This document shows, in pieces, positions 1 to 9,185 of a stretch of DNA of 64,000 nt (positions are counted from its first letter, which is position 1; every line of letters starts with the position of its first letter). The stretch comes from Actinomycetota bacterium (lineage in GTDB: Bacteria > Actinomycetota > Thermoleophilia > RBG-16-64-13). Both the position numbers and the translations under genes were made by a program. The stretch covers positions 1 to 64,000 of the forward strand of contig JAHJSA010000089.1 of assembly GCA_018830645.1 (NCBI GenBank). The letters run 5' to 3'. Under the pieces are notes generated by a model that was not told the origin of the DNA, searched no databases, and saw only the letters and a list, made by a program, of their open reading frames with translations.

Positions 1-49
1 CTCCCGCCAGCGCCCGGTAACGCTCTCCGATGGCCTGTTCGTCGATCAT
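1..49 (-). CDS. Transposase N-terminus, ISAzo13 family-like (partial, runs off left edge)
   Basis: An ATG at 49-47 opens a minus-strand frame that reaches the window edge without a stop. The 16 visible residues begin MIDEQAIGERYRALAG. That closely resembles the opening of ISAzo13 / Rhodopirellula-type DDE transposases, which typically start MIDE-x-I-x-x-R(F/Y)-x-A-L and continue with a long helix-turn-helix region. Only the N-terminus is present, so no DDE residues can be checked and intactness is unknown. Confidence 0.55.
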   Translation of the reverse strand, partial: MIDEQAIGERYRALAG

Positions 50-104
50 GGAGGCCTACTTCGCCACCCCCAGCCTATATCCTACTTTTTTCTTGACGGC
101 GCCT
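1..104 (-). mobile_element. End of an ISAzo13-like insertion sequence (partial)
   Basis: The left edge carries the first codons of a minus-strand transposase plus about 55 bp of upstream sequence. A GGCGCC-containing motif at 91-103 is a candidate outer end, because the sequence changes character beyond it. Neither the second terminal repeat nor a target duplication can be seen, since the element runs off the window. The outer boundary is inferred from position only. Confidence 0.45.
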
Positions 105-120
105 TAGGCCAGGCCGGCCG

Positions 121-285
121 CTACCGGGCCCTGACCGGCCGCATGATGTACACCGCCACCGTCCCGAAGATCACGGCCAACCAGAAGACCTGGAACCACA
201 CGCCCAAGCCCTCCGCCTGCCCATGGGCCACCCGCACCGCTGCCCGCTGGATCCCGGCGAACAGCCACACAATCTCCGCTTTCAT
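121..285 (-). CDS. Possible small membrane protein, 54 aa
   Basis: This short minus-strand frame starts at ATG 285-283 and ends just inside the putative IS border. Its product has a charged, partly amphipathic N-terminal half (MKAEIVWLFAGIQ...). It is followed by one clear hydrophobic segment of about 20 residues rich in V, F, L and I, then a basic tail (RPVRAR), as in a single-pass membrane protein. I recognise no family. A longer frame starting at 378 is low-complexity upstream and unlikely. It is divergent to guaB. It could be a chance ORF or a gene clipped by the adjacent element. Confidence 0.3.
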   Translation of the reverse strand: MKAEIVWLFAGIQRAAVRVAHGQAEGLGVWFQVFWLAVIFGTVAVYIMRPVRAR

Positions 286-403
286 CCAGAGCAGCAGGCC
301 CTCGGCGCGCGCTCCGCCCGGACTCGGGCGACGTGCCCCGGAATCCGGTACACCCGCCCGGGAACGCCCCCGCTCCACGCATGCAGCCCGTGCCTCTTTC
401 CGC

Positions 404-1903
<1,500 letters not shown>

Positions 1904-1981
1904 CCCGCGCGGGTTGCGCCCCCCGGTCCGGTGGCCCGGAACGCGGCGCCGCTGTGGGGCCGGGTCAAGGCACCTGCGCCC

Positions 1982-2024
1982 GCGTCCCTGAGTCAGCGTC
2001 CCTGCGCCGGCGTCCCTGAGTCAG
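1982..2024. repeat. Short tandem duplication at the recO 3' end
   Basis: The 15-mer GCGTCCCTGAGTCAG occurs exactly at 1982-1996 and 2010-2024, 28 bp apart. A partial copy (CGTCCCTGC) lies between them. The right copy contains the recO stop codon, so the gene end appears to have been duplicated into the guaB-recO convergent gap. No clear intrinsic terminator is visible in 1904-2020. Confidence 0.7.
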
Positions 2025-2743
2025 TGCCCGTGATGCGCCAGCGTCCGTAGGATGGCGCGCTCCACCTCGGCGGCGGCGGCGGCGTCGAGGGGCAGGCGAT
2101 CGACATCGGATATGGGGCTTTCCAGGAGATCGCGGAGTGCCGTCAGCCCGTTCGCGCTGATGCTGAAGCAGTCGTAGTGCTCCTCCGCGAAACAGTCCGG
2201 GCACACCATCCCGCCCATGGACGGCCGGAAGCCACAGAGCAGCTGGTCGCTCCCGCACTGCACGCACGAATCGAGTTCGGGCAGGTAGCCGAGCGCCATG
2301 AGGAGCTTCAGGCGAGTGGAAAGCACCACCTTGGCTGCCGTGGGCCGGTCTTCCGCGGTAGACAGCCGGCCGACGCCGCGCACGAGGAGATTGAACGACG
2401 AGGGGCTCTCTTCCTCCTCCGGGAAGAGACGGCGCAGTGACTCGAAGAGCCGCCCTCCCTCCTCCATCCTCAGCAACGACTCACGCATGCCCTGGAAGCT
2501 GCGGATGGTCTCGACGCCCGTCACCGTGTAGAGGCTGCCGCTCCCGGAATACAGCATCACGTGCACCAGGCTGAAGGGCTCCAACCTTCCCCCGATGCGT
2601 GATCTCGTGCGCCGAACCCCCTTAGCCACGGCCGAGAGGCGACCGCGCTCCTTGGTGTAGAAGGTGACGATGCGGTCGGCCTCCCGCAGGCGGATCGACC
2701 CCATCACGAGGGCGTCGGTCTTGAGGTAGCGCTCGTGCTTCAC
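2021..2743 (-). CDS. recO: DNA repair protein RecO
   Basis: The 240-residue protein matches RecO, which binds single-stranded DNA and helps RecR load RecA in RecFOR gap repair. It has an N-terminal OB-fold (from YLKTDALVMGSIRLREADRIV to about residue 80). A helical domain follows, with a zinc site CVQC...CPDC at about 160-185, as in zinc-bearing Gram-positive RecO. Its place beside era and deoC in this cluster is common. The GTG/ATG at 2743 gives the canonical N-terminus, and 28 bp separate it from deoC upstream. Confidence 0.93.
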   Translation of the reverse strand: MKHERYLKTDALVMGSIRLREADRIVTFYTKERGRLSAVAKGVRRTRSRIGGRLEPFSLVHVMLYSGSGSLYTVTGVETIRSFQGMRESLLRMEEGGRLFESLRRLFPEEEESPSSFNLLVRGVGRLSTAEDRPTAAKVVLSTRLKLLMALGYLPELDSCVQCGSDQLLCGFRPSMGGMVCPDCFAEEHYDCFSISANGLTALRDLLESPISDVDRLPLDAAAAAEVERAILRTLAHHGH

Positions 2744-2771
2744 CGCAACAACCTCGAAGCGACGCCCCGGG

Positions 2772-3467
2772 TCACCCCCGCTCGGCGCCGAAGGTCTCGA
2801 TAATGGACACGCCCTGCGACGTTCCGATGCGGGCCGCGCCTGCGTTGATCATCATCTCGGCGTCGTCGGCGGTGCGAATGCCGCCGGCGGCTTTCACTCC
2901 CACGTTCTCCGACAGCAGATCGCGGAAGAGTTCCACGTCTTTCGCCGTGGCCCCGCCCGGGCCCTTGCCCGTCGAAGTCTTGATGAAGTCGGCCCCCGAG
3001 TCTTCGATGATCTTGCAGGCCAGCCGCTTGAGCTTCTCGTCGAGATAGCACGCCTCGACGATCACCTTCACCAGCACCAGCCCCCGCCCGGCGTTCACGC
3101 TCTTCATGCGGACGGAACGCACGAGGCCGGCCAGCTCGTCGCGGACGTAGCGGAAGTCGCCGGACAGCATCGCGGGGATGTTCATCACGACGTCGAGTTC
3201 GTCCGCGCCCGCGGCCACGGCGTTCTCGGCAGACATGATCTTCGCCCGCTGGGTGTCGGCGCCGTAGGGGAAGGAGATCACCGTGCCCACCTTGACATCG
3301 CGACCCCGCACCAGCTTCTTGGCGTGGGGAACGAAGTACGGGAACACGCACACCGAGGCAAAATGGTGCTCGCCGGCATCGAGGCAGAGCTTCTCCACAT
3401 CGGCTAGGGTTGCCGTTGGATCGAGAAGCGTGCTATCGATGGTCTTCGCCAGTTCTTCGACTCTCAC
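2772..3467 (-). CDS. deoC: Deoxyribose-phosphate aldolase
   Basis: This class I aldolase cleaves 2-deoxyribose-5-phosphate to glyceraldehyde-3-phosphate and acetaldehyde in deoxynucleoside catabolism. The TIM barrel shows the Schiff-base lysine in FIKTSTGK, the catalytic aspartate in ELDVVMN, and the second lysine in VKAAGGIRT. An upstream extension to 3515 is possible. I start at GTG 3467 because a GAGGG ribosome site precedes it and the family begins near MRVEELAKTID, giving 231 residues, close to the usual length. A 183-bp gap to era suggests separate or attenuated expression. Confidence 0.94.
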   Translation of the reverse strand: MRVEELAKTIDSTLLDPTATLADVEKLCLDAGEHHFASVCVFPYFVPHAKKLVRGRDVKVGTVISFPYGADTQRAKIMSAENAVAAGADELDVVMNIPAMLSGDFRYVRDELAGLVRSVRMKSVNAGRGLVLVKVIVEACYLDEKLKRLACKIIEDSGADFIKTSTGKGPGGATAKDVELFRDLLSENVGVKAAGGIRTADDAEMMINAGAARIGTSQGVSIIETFGAERG

Positions 3468-3629
3468 GTGCCCTCCCTCTTGGCAGGGTAAAGGTTCAGT
3501 TGTCCGGCATCTCACTTGTCCCGCGTCCAGCCGTCGTCACCGGGACGGGGCATACATGATACACCCCGGTGCAAGTGCCCCGGCGGCGTCCCGCCGTTCA
3601 AGCGTCGGCTCGACCGTCTTCAGACCCGC

Positions 3630-3648
3630 CCCTCCCGCGCCGGGAGGG
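3630..3648 (-). terminator. Hairpin after era (terminator-like, no U-tract)
   Basis: A perfect 7-bp stem CCCTCCC/GGGAGGG with a 5-nt loop lies two bases downstream of the era stop. No run of T follows on the minus strand, so it may stabilise the mRNA 3' end or slow polymerase rather than terminate strongly. Confidence 0.4.
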
Positions 3649-3650
3649 AG

Positions 3651-4673
3651 TCAGAGCCCCAGACCATCCAGCATGCGACCGTCCCGGCGCCAATGCTTGC
3701 GCACCTTGACCACGAGATCGAGGTACACGCGAGAGCCGAGCAGCCACTCGATCTCCTTGCGCGCCTCCACGCCCACCTGTTTGATGACGGCGCCACCTCG
3801 GCCCAATACGATTGGCTTCTGGGAGTCCCGCTCCACGTAGATCGCCGCGCGGATGTAGAGAAGGTCGCTCTCTTCGCGGGGCACCATTTCGAGCACCTCC
3901 ACGGCCAGTGCGTGAGGGATCTCCTCCTCCATGACCGCAATCAGCTTCTCCCGGATGAACTCGGCCGCCAACGCCTCTTCCGGTTGATCGGTGACGACCC
4001 CAGGGGGGAAGTAGCGCGGACCCTCGGGCAGAACGGCCACCAACCGCTCCATGAGTTCCGGCACGCCGTCGCCCTGCAGCGCGCTCACCCTTCGGATTTC
4101 CGCACCCGGCACGAGTTCGGCGATCTCCTCCTCAAGCCGGCCCTGTCGATCTCGAGGCGCCAGATCGCTCTTGTTGACCGCGACCACCTTCGGCACCGAA
4201 GACATGGCAAGTGCCCGCGCGATGAAGCGATCGCCGCGGCCGAGTCGCTCGCCTCCGTCGAGGAGAAAGAGCACAGCATCGACCTCGGAGATGGTCGTCT
4301 CCACCAGATTCTGCATGCGCTGCGTGAGAGCGTCGCGGGGCTTCTGGAAGCCCGGGATGTCGATCAATACCAGCTGGAATGCGTCCCCGGATAGAACACC
4401 GGCCACGCGATGGCGCGTGGTCTGCGGCTTGCTGGCGGTGATGCTCACCTTTCGCCCCAGCGCGCGGTTCACGAGAGTCGACTTCCCTACGTTGGGCCGT
4501 CCCACGAGCGCGACGAACCCGGAGCGGAAGCCCGCGGGAGTGGAGAACGGGTCGTTCACGGGTGGCGGGGAGGTCTCACGTGGCGGGGAGGTCTCACGTG
4601 GCGGGGAGGTCTCACGTGGCGGGGAGGTCTCACGTGGCGGAGAGGTCTCACGTGGCGGAGAGGCGTCAGGCAT
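3651..4673 (-). CDS. era: GTPase Era with repeat-bearing N-terminal extension
   Basis: Era binds the 3' end of 16S rRNA and promotes 30S maturation. The 340-residue product has G1 GRPNVGKST (residues 58-66), the G3 region DIPGF, G4 NKSD, and a C-terminal KH domain with the GRGGAVIKQVG core. The start is ATG 4673, which overlaps the upstream GNAT stop by 8 bp. This start adds about 45 residues before the GTPase domain, mostly a six-residue unit SPPRET repeated five times. Typical Era is about 300 residues, so this tail is extra and likely disordered. Confidence 0.95.
   Translation of the reverse strand: MPDASPPRETSPPRETSPPRETSPPRETSPPRETSPPPVNDPFSTPAGFRSGFVALVGRPNVGKSTLVNRALGRKVSITASKPQTTRHRVAGVLSGDAFQLVLIDIPGFQKPRDALTQRMQNLVETTISEVDAVLFLLDGGERLGRGDRFIARALAMSSVPKVVAVNKSDLAPRDRQGRLEEEIAELVPGAEIRRVSALQGDGVPELMERLVAVLPEGPRYFPPGVVTDQPEEALAAEFIREKLIAVMEEEIPHALAVEVLEMVPREESDLLYIRAAIYVERDSQKPIVLGRGGAVIKQVGVEARKEIEWLLGSRVYLDLVVKVRKHWRRDGRMLDGLGL
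4564..4668 (-). repeat. 18-bp in-frame tandem repeat in era
   Basis: The unit GGCGGGGAGGTCTCACGT (plus strand) is present in four identical copies, a fifth with one change, and a partial sixth. Because 18 is a multiple of three, it encodes SPPRET repeats and keeps frame. Near-identity of the copies suggests recent slippage or expansion. Confidence 0.9.
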
Positions 4674-5154
4674 GGCGTCCGACCTCGTTCTTCTCGGGGT
4701 CCGAGTCCCACCGCAGCAGATAGCGGTCCTCACCGGGGCCGTAGAAATCGACTATCTCCTCGACGACCCTGAATCCGAAGCTCAGGTAGAGGTCGAGTGC
4801 CGCCCGGTTCGAGGGAGACACCGACATCACGATGCCCGACCCATCCACCCGCAGCACCTCGTCCATGACGCCGCGCAACAGCTCTCGCCCGAACCCTTGA
4901 CCCTGCCAGCCGGGGCGGATATAGAAACCGAAGATCCAGAACGTGCCGGGTTCGTCCCAGGTGCGGAGCAGCTGGCATGAACCCACCACGACGCCGTCCA
5001 CCTGGCCCAGGAACACCGCACCCGCCCGCGACACCACCCCGATATCGAAGGAGCGGAGCCCGGTGTGGCCGAAAGCCTCCTCGTCGTACGCGGCCAACTC
5101 GTCGAGCTCGGCGAGCCTGGGCCTCTCGAGCCGCACCAGTTCGAGGGAACCCAT
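4666..5154 (-). CDS. GNAT-family N-acetyltransferase
   Basis: This 162-residue protein is a GCN5-related acetyltransferase of RimI-like build. It shows the acetyl-CoA binding motif A as YIRPGWQGQGFGRELL (about residues 78-93), with the Q/RxxGxG core, and motif B in the S-P-S-N-R-A-A-L-D-L-Y-x-x-F-G-F stretch. The substrate cannot be read from sequence; RimI-type enzymes acetylate protein N-termini, others act on small molecules. It starts immediately after the cdd stop and overlaps era by 8 bp, so it is translationally coupled into the cluster. Confidence 0.85.
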   Translation of the reverse strand: MGSLELVRLERPRLAELDELAAYDEEAFGHTGLRSFDIGVVSRAGAVFLGQVDGVVVGSCQLLRTWDEPGTFWIFGFYIRPGWQGQGFGRELLRGVMDEVLRVDGSGIVMSVSPSNRAALDLYLSFGFRVVEEIVDFYGPGEDRYLLRWDSDPEKNEVGRHA

Positions 5155-5568
5155 CTAGCCCGTCTCCAGACTGAACGCCAAGGGCAGAAGCTCTCCGATC
5201 GGTGTAGCCCGCCACGCGCCGTCCACGGGGAAGATCACCAGCACCTCTGCGCCGAACTCGGCGAGGAACTGGCGGCACATGCCGCAGGGCGTGAGGGTCG
5301 CCACTCGCTCTTCGGCCGAAGCCACGGCGATCGCCACTACCTGAGTCTCTCCTTCGGCCACCGCCGTGCCCACGGCGTTCCGCTCCGCGCACAGCCCCAC
5401 CGGATAGCTGGAATTCTCCACGTTACAGCCCACGTGCACGCGCCCGCTGCCCCCGAGGACGGCGGCACCCACAGGATATCGCGAATAGGGCACGTACGCT
5501 CGCGCCGCCGCCGCACGTGCGGCCTCGACAAGACGCTTCTGGTCCTCGGTCAATCCCGCCGAGCTCAC
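5155..5568 (-). CDS. cdd: Cytidine deaminase
   Basis: The enzyme deaminates cytidine and deoxycytidine to uridine forms in pyrimidine salvage. It carries the zinc and catalytic signature CNVENSSY...GLCAERNA (Cys-Ala-Glu) and PCGMCRQ (two zinc cysteines), as in the small tetrameric type. I chose GTG 5568, giving 137 residues, because an AAGGGCGG site lies upstream and the family is about 130-140 aa. A longer version from GTG 5631 would overlap the upstream kinase stop and cannot be excluded. Confidence 0.92.
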   Translation of the reverse strand: MSSAGLTEDQKRLVEAARAAAARAYVPYSRYPVGAAVLGGSGRVHVGCNVENSSYPVGLCAERNAVGTAVAEGETQVVAIAVASAEERVATLTPCGMCRQFLAEFGAEVLVIFPVDGAWRATPIGELLPLAFSLETG

Positions 5569-5621
5569 ATCAGACCGCCCTTCTCCGACTCCATCTTCGC
5601 CGTCACCACGCGTTCCAGCCC

Positions 5622-6356
5622 TTAGAACCACAGCTGGAACACGACGGTCACCAGAAGTATGCCCAGTATTCCGCCAAGAACCACCTCAAGGGTGTCGTGG
5701 ATGCCCGCCTGCACGCGCGTCTGCGCGGTGAGCAGGGCCATCAACAGGGCAACCACGCTCACGAGCACACCGTATGGTTGTCCAACCGAAAGGAAGGTGA
5801 CCGCAGTCCAGCCGCCGAACGCCACGGCGGCGTGGCCCGACGGAAGCCCACCAGATAAGGGTCGCCCTCGGCCCATGGCTGCCTTGAGTACGATCACCAG
5901 CAGCACCGTCACCAGAAGAGCGATGAAGGTAAGGTGGGTGGGGGACCGGCGCACGCTCGAGAGCACGTTCTCCGTGAGGTGCGCCGCCTCGTCCGCGAAC
6001 ACGAGATACGCCACCACGATGGAGTTCACGGCGGCTACGAGCACCGCTCCGGCCGCGACGTCCTTGGCTATCTTCGCTTTCGGATCGAACGAACTCGTCA
6101 CCATGTCGATGGTGGCCTCTATCGCCGTGTTCAGCATCTCGGCGATCATGACGAACGCGATCGCCACCAGCACCGCGATCAACTCGAGCCGAGTGATGTC
6201 GAAGAACAGGCTCCCGAGGAGCACGAGCACCGCGAGGGACACGTGTATGCGCATATTCCTCTGATGTCGGAACACGTGCACAAGCCCCTCGAAGGCATGG
6301 TTGAAACTCTGGAGCAGCGTGCCTCCCTGCCGACCCGACGGGTCCACAGAGTTCAC
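5622..6356 (-). CDS. Fused DgkA-type lipid kinase and PAP2 phosphatase
   Basis: The 244-residue membrane protein joins two domains. Residues 10-115 match the integral-membrane diacylglycerol/undecaprenol kinase family, with the hallmark AEMLNTAIEATIDMV and following acidic/lysine motif. Residues about 135-244 match PAP2 lipid phosphatases: K-x-x-x-GRGRP, the PSGH motif, and R-x5-H-x3-E in place of the commoner final Asp. About seven membrane segments are visible. Likely substrates are undecaprenol or its phosphates, inferred from the families. The GTG start overlaps the ybeY stop as GTGA, giving tight coupling. Confidence 0.88.
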   Translation of the reverse strand: MNSVDPSGRQGGTLLQSFNHAFEGLVHVFRHQRNMRIHVSLAVLVLLGSLFFDITRLELIAVLVAIAFVMIAEMLNTAIEATIDMVTSSFDPKAKIAKDVAAGAVLVAAVNSIVVAYLVFADEAAHLTENVLSSVRRSPTHLTFIALLVTVLLVIVLKAAMGRGRPLSGGLPSGHAAVAFGGWTAVTFLSVGQPYGVLVSVVALLMALLTAQTRVQAGIHDTLEVVLGGILGILLVTVVFQLWF

Positions 6357-6853
6357 GGAGCGGAGACGAGAGGCGGCGCATCCCATCCGGGATCGCCCAA
6401 GAGCTCCGCTTCACGCGACCGCTGCTCGCCCTGATCTACCTCGTGGTCGTAGTCGAGAAGGTGGAGCGTACCGTGCACCACGAGCCGCCGCATCTCCTCA
6501 GCCAAGGAGATGCCTTCCTCCGCGGCATTGCGCTCGGCGACAGCCGGACAGACCACTATGTCTCCGAGATGGAGCGCGAGTCCTTCCTCGGGCTCGGGCC
6601 AGTCGAAGTCATCGTCGGGTCCACCTGGAAAGGAGAGCACATCGGTGGCTCCGTCGAACGACCGGTAGGTCTTGTTCAACTCGGCCATGGCGGCTTCCTC
6701 GACGAAGGCAAGAGCCACTTCCCCAGAAGACACCGATTCTCGTTCGAGTACGAACATCACGGCACGCGCGGCGGCCTCCTCGTCGATCGGTACCCCGGTC
6801 TCGTTGATCACCTCCACGCCAACCCTCAGGCCGTTGTCGGCGGAGTCGGTCAC
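6353..6853 (-). CDS. ybeY: Endoribonuclease YbeY
   Basis: YbeY is a zinc-dependent RNase needed for 16S rRNA 3' processing and ribosome quality control. The 166-residue protein has the family zinc motif with three histidines in HGTLHLLDYDHE, plus the preceding TDVLSFP signature. In most homologues the motif reads LLGYDH; here Gly is replaced by Asp. Start GTG 6853 overlaps the pgpH stop by four bases, and its own stop overlaps the kinase/phosphatase start. Location between pgpH and era is the standard phoH-ybeY-era arrangement. Confidence 0.95.
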   Translation of the reverse strand: MTDSADNGLRVGVEVINETGVPIDEEAAARAVMFVLERESVSSGEVALAFVEEAAMAELNKTYRSFDGATDVLSFPGGPDDDFDWPEPEEGLALHLGDIVVCPAVAERNAAEEGISLAEEMRRLVVHGTLHLLDYDHEVDQGEQRSREAELLGDPGWDAPPLVSAP

Positions 6854-9168
6854 GAGTCGTCGGGAATGCGCTCTTCGCCGTCCGAAGGAGGCGGCGCAGG
6901 AGCGAGGGGGAACTTTCGCACCCGCGCGGACCGGGCGCCGCCGCCCAACACCGTGCCCCCGCCTCCCGCAACGGCCCGCGGGAGCCGACTCTCGTGGCCC
7001 GCTCCCTCCTTCGGATACTCGATGCGATGCCCGGCCAGCCCGCGCAGGCCGTTCTCGAAGACCTCTTGGATCTTATGAAGGTCGCCGAAAGTGAGCTGCG
7101 AACGATCGAGCTGGCCGTCGTCCACCTTCTGCTTGAAGATCTCGCGAATCAGCCCCTGCATCTTCTTCTCGGTGGGCTCCCTGAGCGCTTTCGCGGCGGC
7201 CTCGACACTGTCGGCCAGCATGATGATGGCCGCCTCAGGCGACGTGGGCTTCTCCTGCTCGTAGCGGTAGGACTCCTCAGTCACATCGCCGCCCGCGGAC
7301 TCCTTGGCCTTGTGGTAGAAGTAGGAGAGCACCGAGGTGCCGTGGTGCTGGCGGATGATGTCGAGGACCGGCGCCGGGAGACCGTACTTCCTCGCGAGAT
7401 CCTCGCCGTCCTTCACGTGCGCCGTGATGGCCAGCTTCGAGAGATTGGGGTTCATCTTGTCGTGCGGATTGCTGATGTGCAGCTGGTTCTCGATGAAGTA
7501 CTCGGGACGCAGGGTCTTGCCTATGTCGTGGTAGTAGGCGCCTACGCGGGCCAGGAGGGGGTCGGCGCCGATGGCCTCGGCGGCCGACTCGGCGAGGTTG
7601 CCCATCAAGATGCTGTGGTTGTAGGTGCCGGGAGCCACCTGCATGAGCTTTCGAAGCAGGGGCTGCGCCGGATTCGCAAGCTCCAGCAATCGCAGCGGTG
7701 TGCTCAGGTTGAACAGCGGTTCGTAGATCATGAGCACGATTACGGTGATCACCATACTGAGCACACCGTTCCCCAGGCCCCAGAGGCTGGCTCGCAGGGC
7801 ATCGAGTACGGGCGCCTCGCGGAGCATCTCCGCCGCGAACACGGCGGCGCCCGCCACCACGGCGACGAGCGCGCCCGCCGACAGGAGCTCGCTGCGCTGA
7901 GCGAGGTGCGACACGGGGTAGAGCGAGAAGACGGCGGTGATGAGCGCCACCAGCACGTAGCCGAAGTCCACACCGGTCATCAGGCCGATGTTCAGCGCCT
8001 GCAGCGACACCAGCAACAGGGCGGTGCGCGGCTTGGTGATGATCGACGTGATCATGGCCATCGCCGCCAGCGGCACCAGGTACGGTGAGAGAGGCGGTAT
8101 CACCACGATGCGCGCCATGAGGGCGAACAGCACGATCAACGTGGTCAGGGCCAGCATGAGGGTGTTGTTCTCGAGGACGGGCCGGTTAGTGCGGGTGAGC
8201 AACCCAGCCAGCACCAGCAGCTGAAGGACCACCACGATGAACGAACCCAGCCAGATCTCCCAACCGAGACTCTTGCCCTGGAGCCCCAGAGCCTGGAGCG
8301 CGAGCATCTTCTGAGCGGTTATTGCGTCTCCGGGTTGGATGATCCGCTCGCCCTTCAGCACCGAGATGGTCACCGGCGCCACTTCCTGCATGGATTGATC
8401 GCGACGGGCGCGGGTGGCCTCGTCGTCGTACACCTGGTTCGGTCGCAGGTATGCCGACGCCACCTCCAGCACCGCGGTCTGATACTCCGACCCCCCGGAA
8501 AGCGGCTGCACCTGCACCCGCAACTTCTCTCGGACGCTGTCGAGGTCGACCTGCGTCACGCTCCCGGCATAGAGCACCCTCAGCACGTTCGAGATATCCG
8601 CCTGAAGACGTTGCACGGTCTCCGGTGTGGCCTCCAACACGAAGACGAGGGTATCGTCGGACACGGTCGCCGGCACCTCCTGCCGGAGACGGGCGCGGGC
8701 CAAGCCGATGTTGACCAGTGGTTCGGTCGACTCGGTCACGTCGACCTGATCCCCCAGGTCGAGAGTCCCGGTGGTGCTCGATCCGGGAGGGACCGTGGTG
8801 GTGGGAGCAAGAGCGCTCTTGGCCATCACGGCGGCCTCGAAGAGCCCGTTCACGTCGGCGACCACGGAGGAGAGCGCGGTGGGGTTCACGCTGTACACCG
8901 GCTGCACGAGCGTGGAGACCTGTCGACGCAACTCCTCGGTAGCTTCCCGGTCCTCGAAGATCACGGACCGAGGGGCCACCACCTCCTCTTCCGAGATCTC
9001 CCCCGCCTCGAAATGATGACGGCTGGGCAGATAGTTCGACGAGATCACGAGGGTGAGGACCACGGCCAGGACGGCCATGAGAGTCAGCCCGAAACGGCGT
9101 GAGTCTCGGGCGTCGATGCGCTCGCGCGTCTCGGCCAGCCGCTCGTTGATGGTATAGCGAAGACTCAT
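6850..9168 (-). CDS. pgpH: 7TM-HD family cyclic-di-AMP phosphodiesterase (PgpH-like)
   Basis: This 772-residue membrane protein has one N-terminal helix, an extracellular 7TMR-HDED domain (about 55-320), seven membrane helices (about 330-520), and a cytoplasmic HD domain with YYHDIGK and RQHHGT. In Listeria and others such proteins hydrolyse c-di-AMP. The extracellular part contains a threonine/proline-rich stretch (about residues 122-135). The C-terminal 40 residues, rich in Gly, Ala and Pro, go beyond the usual domain end. It lies between phoH and ybeY, the usual position of this family. Confidence 0.92.
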   Translation of the reverse strand: MSLRYTINERLAETRERIDARDSRRFGLTLMAVLAVVLTLVISSNYLPSRHHFEAGEISEEEVVAPRSVIFEDREATEELRRQVSTLVQPVYSVNPTALSSVVADVNGLFEAAVMAKSALAPTTTVPPGSSTTGTLDLGDQVDVTESTEPLVNIGLARARLRQEVPATVSDDTLVFVLEATPETVQRLQADISNVLRVLYAGSVTQVDLDSVREKLRVQVQPLSGGSEYQTAVLEVASAYLRPNQVYDDEATRARRDQSMQEVAPVTISVLKGERIIQPGDAITAQKMLALQALGLQGKSLGWEIWLGSFIVVVLQLLVLAGLLTRTNRPVLENNTLMLALTTLIVLFALMARIVVIPPLSPYLVPLAAMAMITSIITKPRTALLLVSLQALNIGLMTGVDFGYVLVALITAVFSLYPVSHLAQRSELLSAGALVAVVAGAAVFAAEMLREAPVLDALRASLWGLGNGVLSMVITVIVLMIYEPLFNLSTPLRLLELANPAQPLLRKLMQVAPGTYNHSILMGNLAESAAEAIGADPLLARVGAYYHDIGKTLRPEYFIENQLHISNPHDKMNPNLSKLAITAHVKDGEDLARKYGLPAPVLDIIRQHHGTSVLSYFYHKAKESAGGDVTEESYRYEQEKPTSPEAAIIMLADSVEAAAKALREPTEKKMQGLIREIFKQKVDDGQLDRSQLTFGDLHKIQEVFENGLRGLAGHRIEYPKEGAGHESRLPRAVAGGGGTVLGGGARSARVRKFPLAPAPPPSDGEERIPDDS

Positions 9169-9185
9169 TGGCCCGATCGCTCGAT

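Noticed and set aside
4564-4668. Regular short repeats that could suggest a CRISPR array
   Set aside because: Units are 18 bp, directly adjacent without spacers, and in frame within era.
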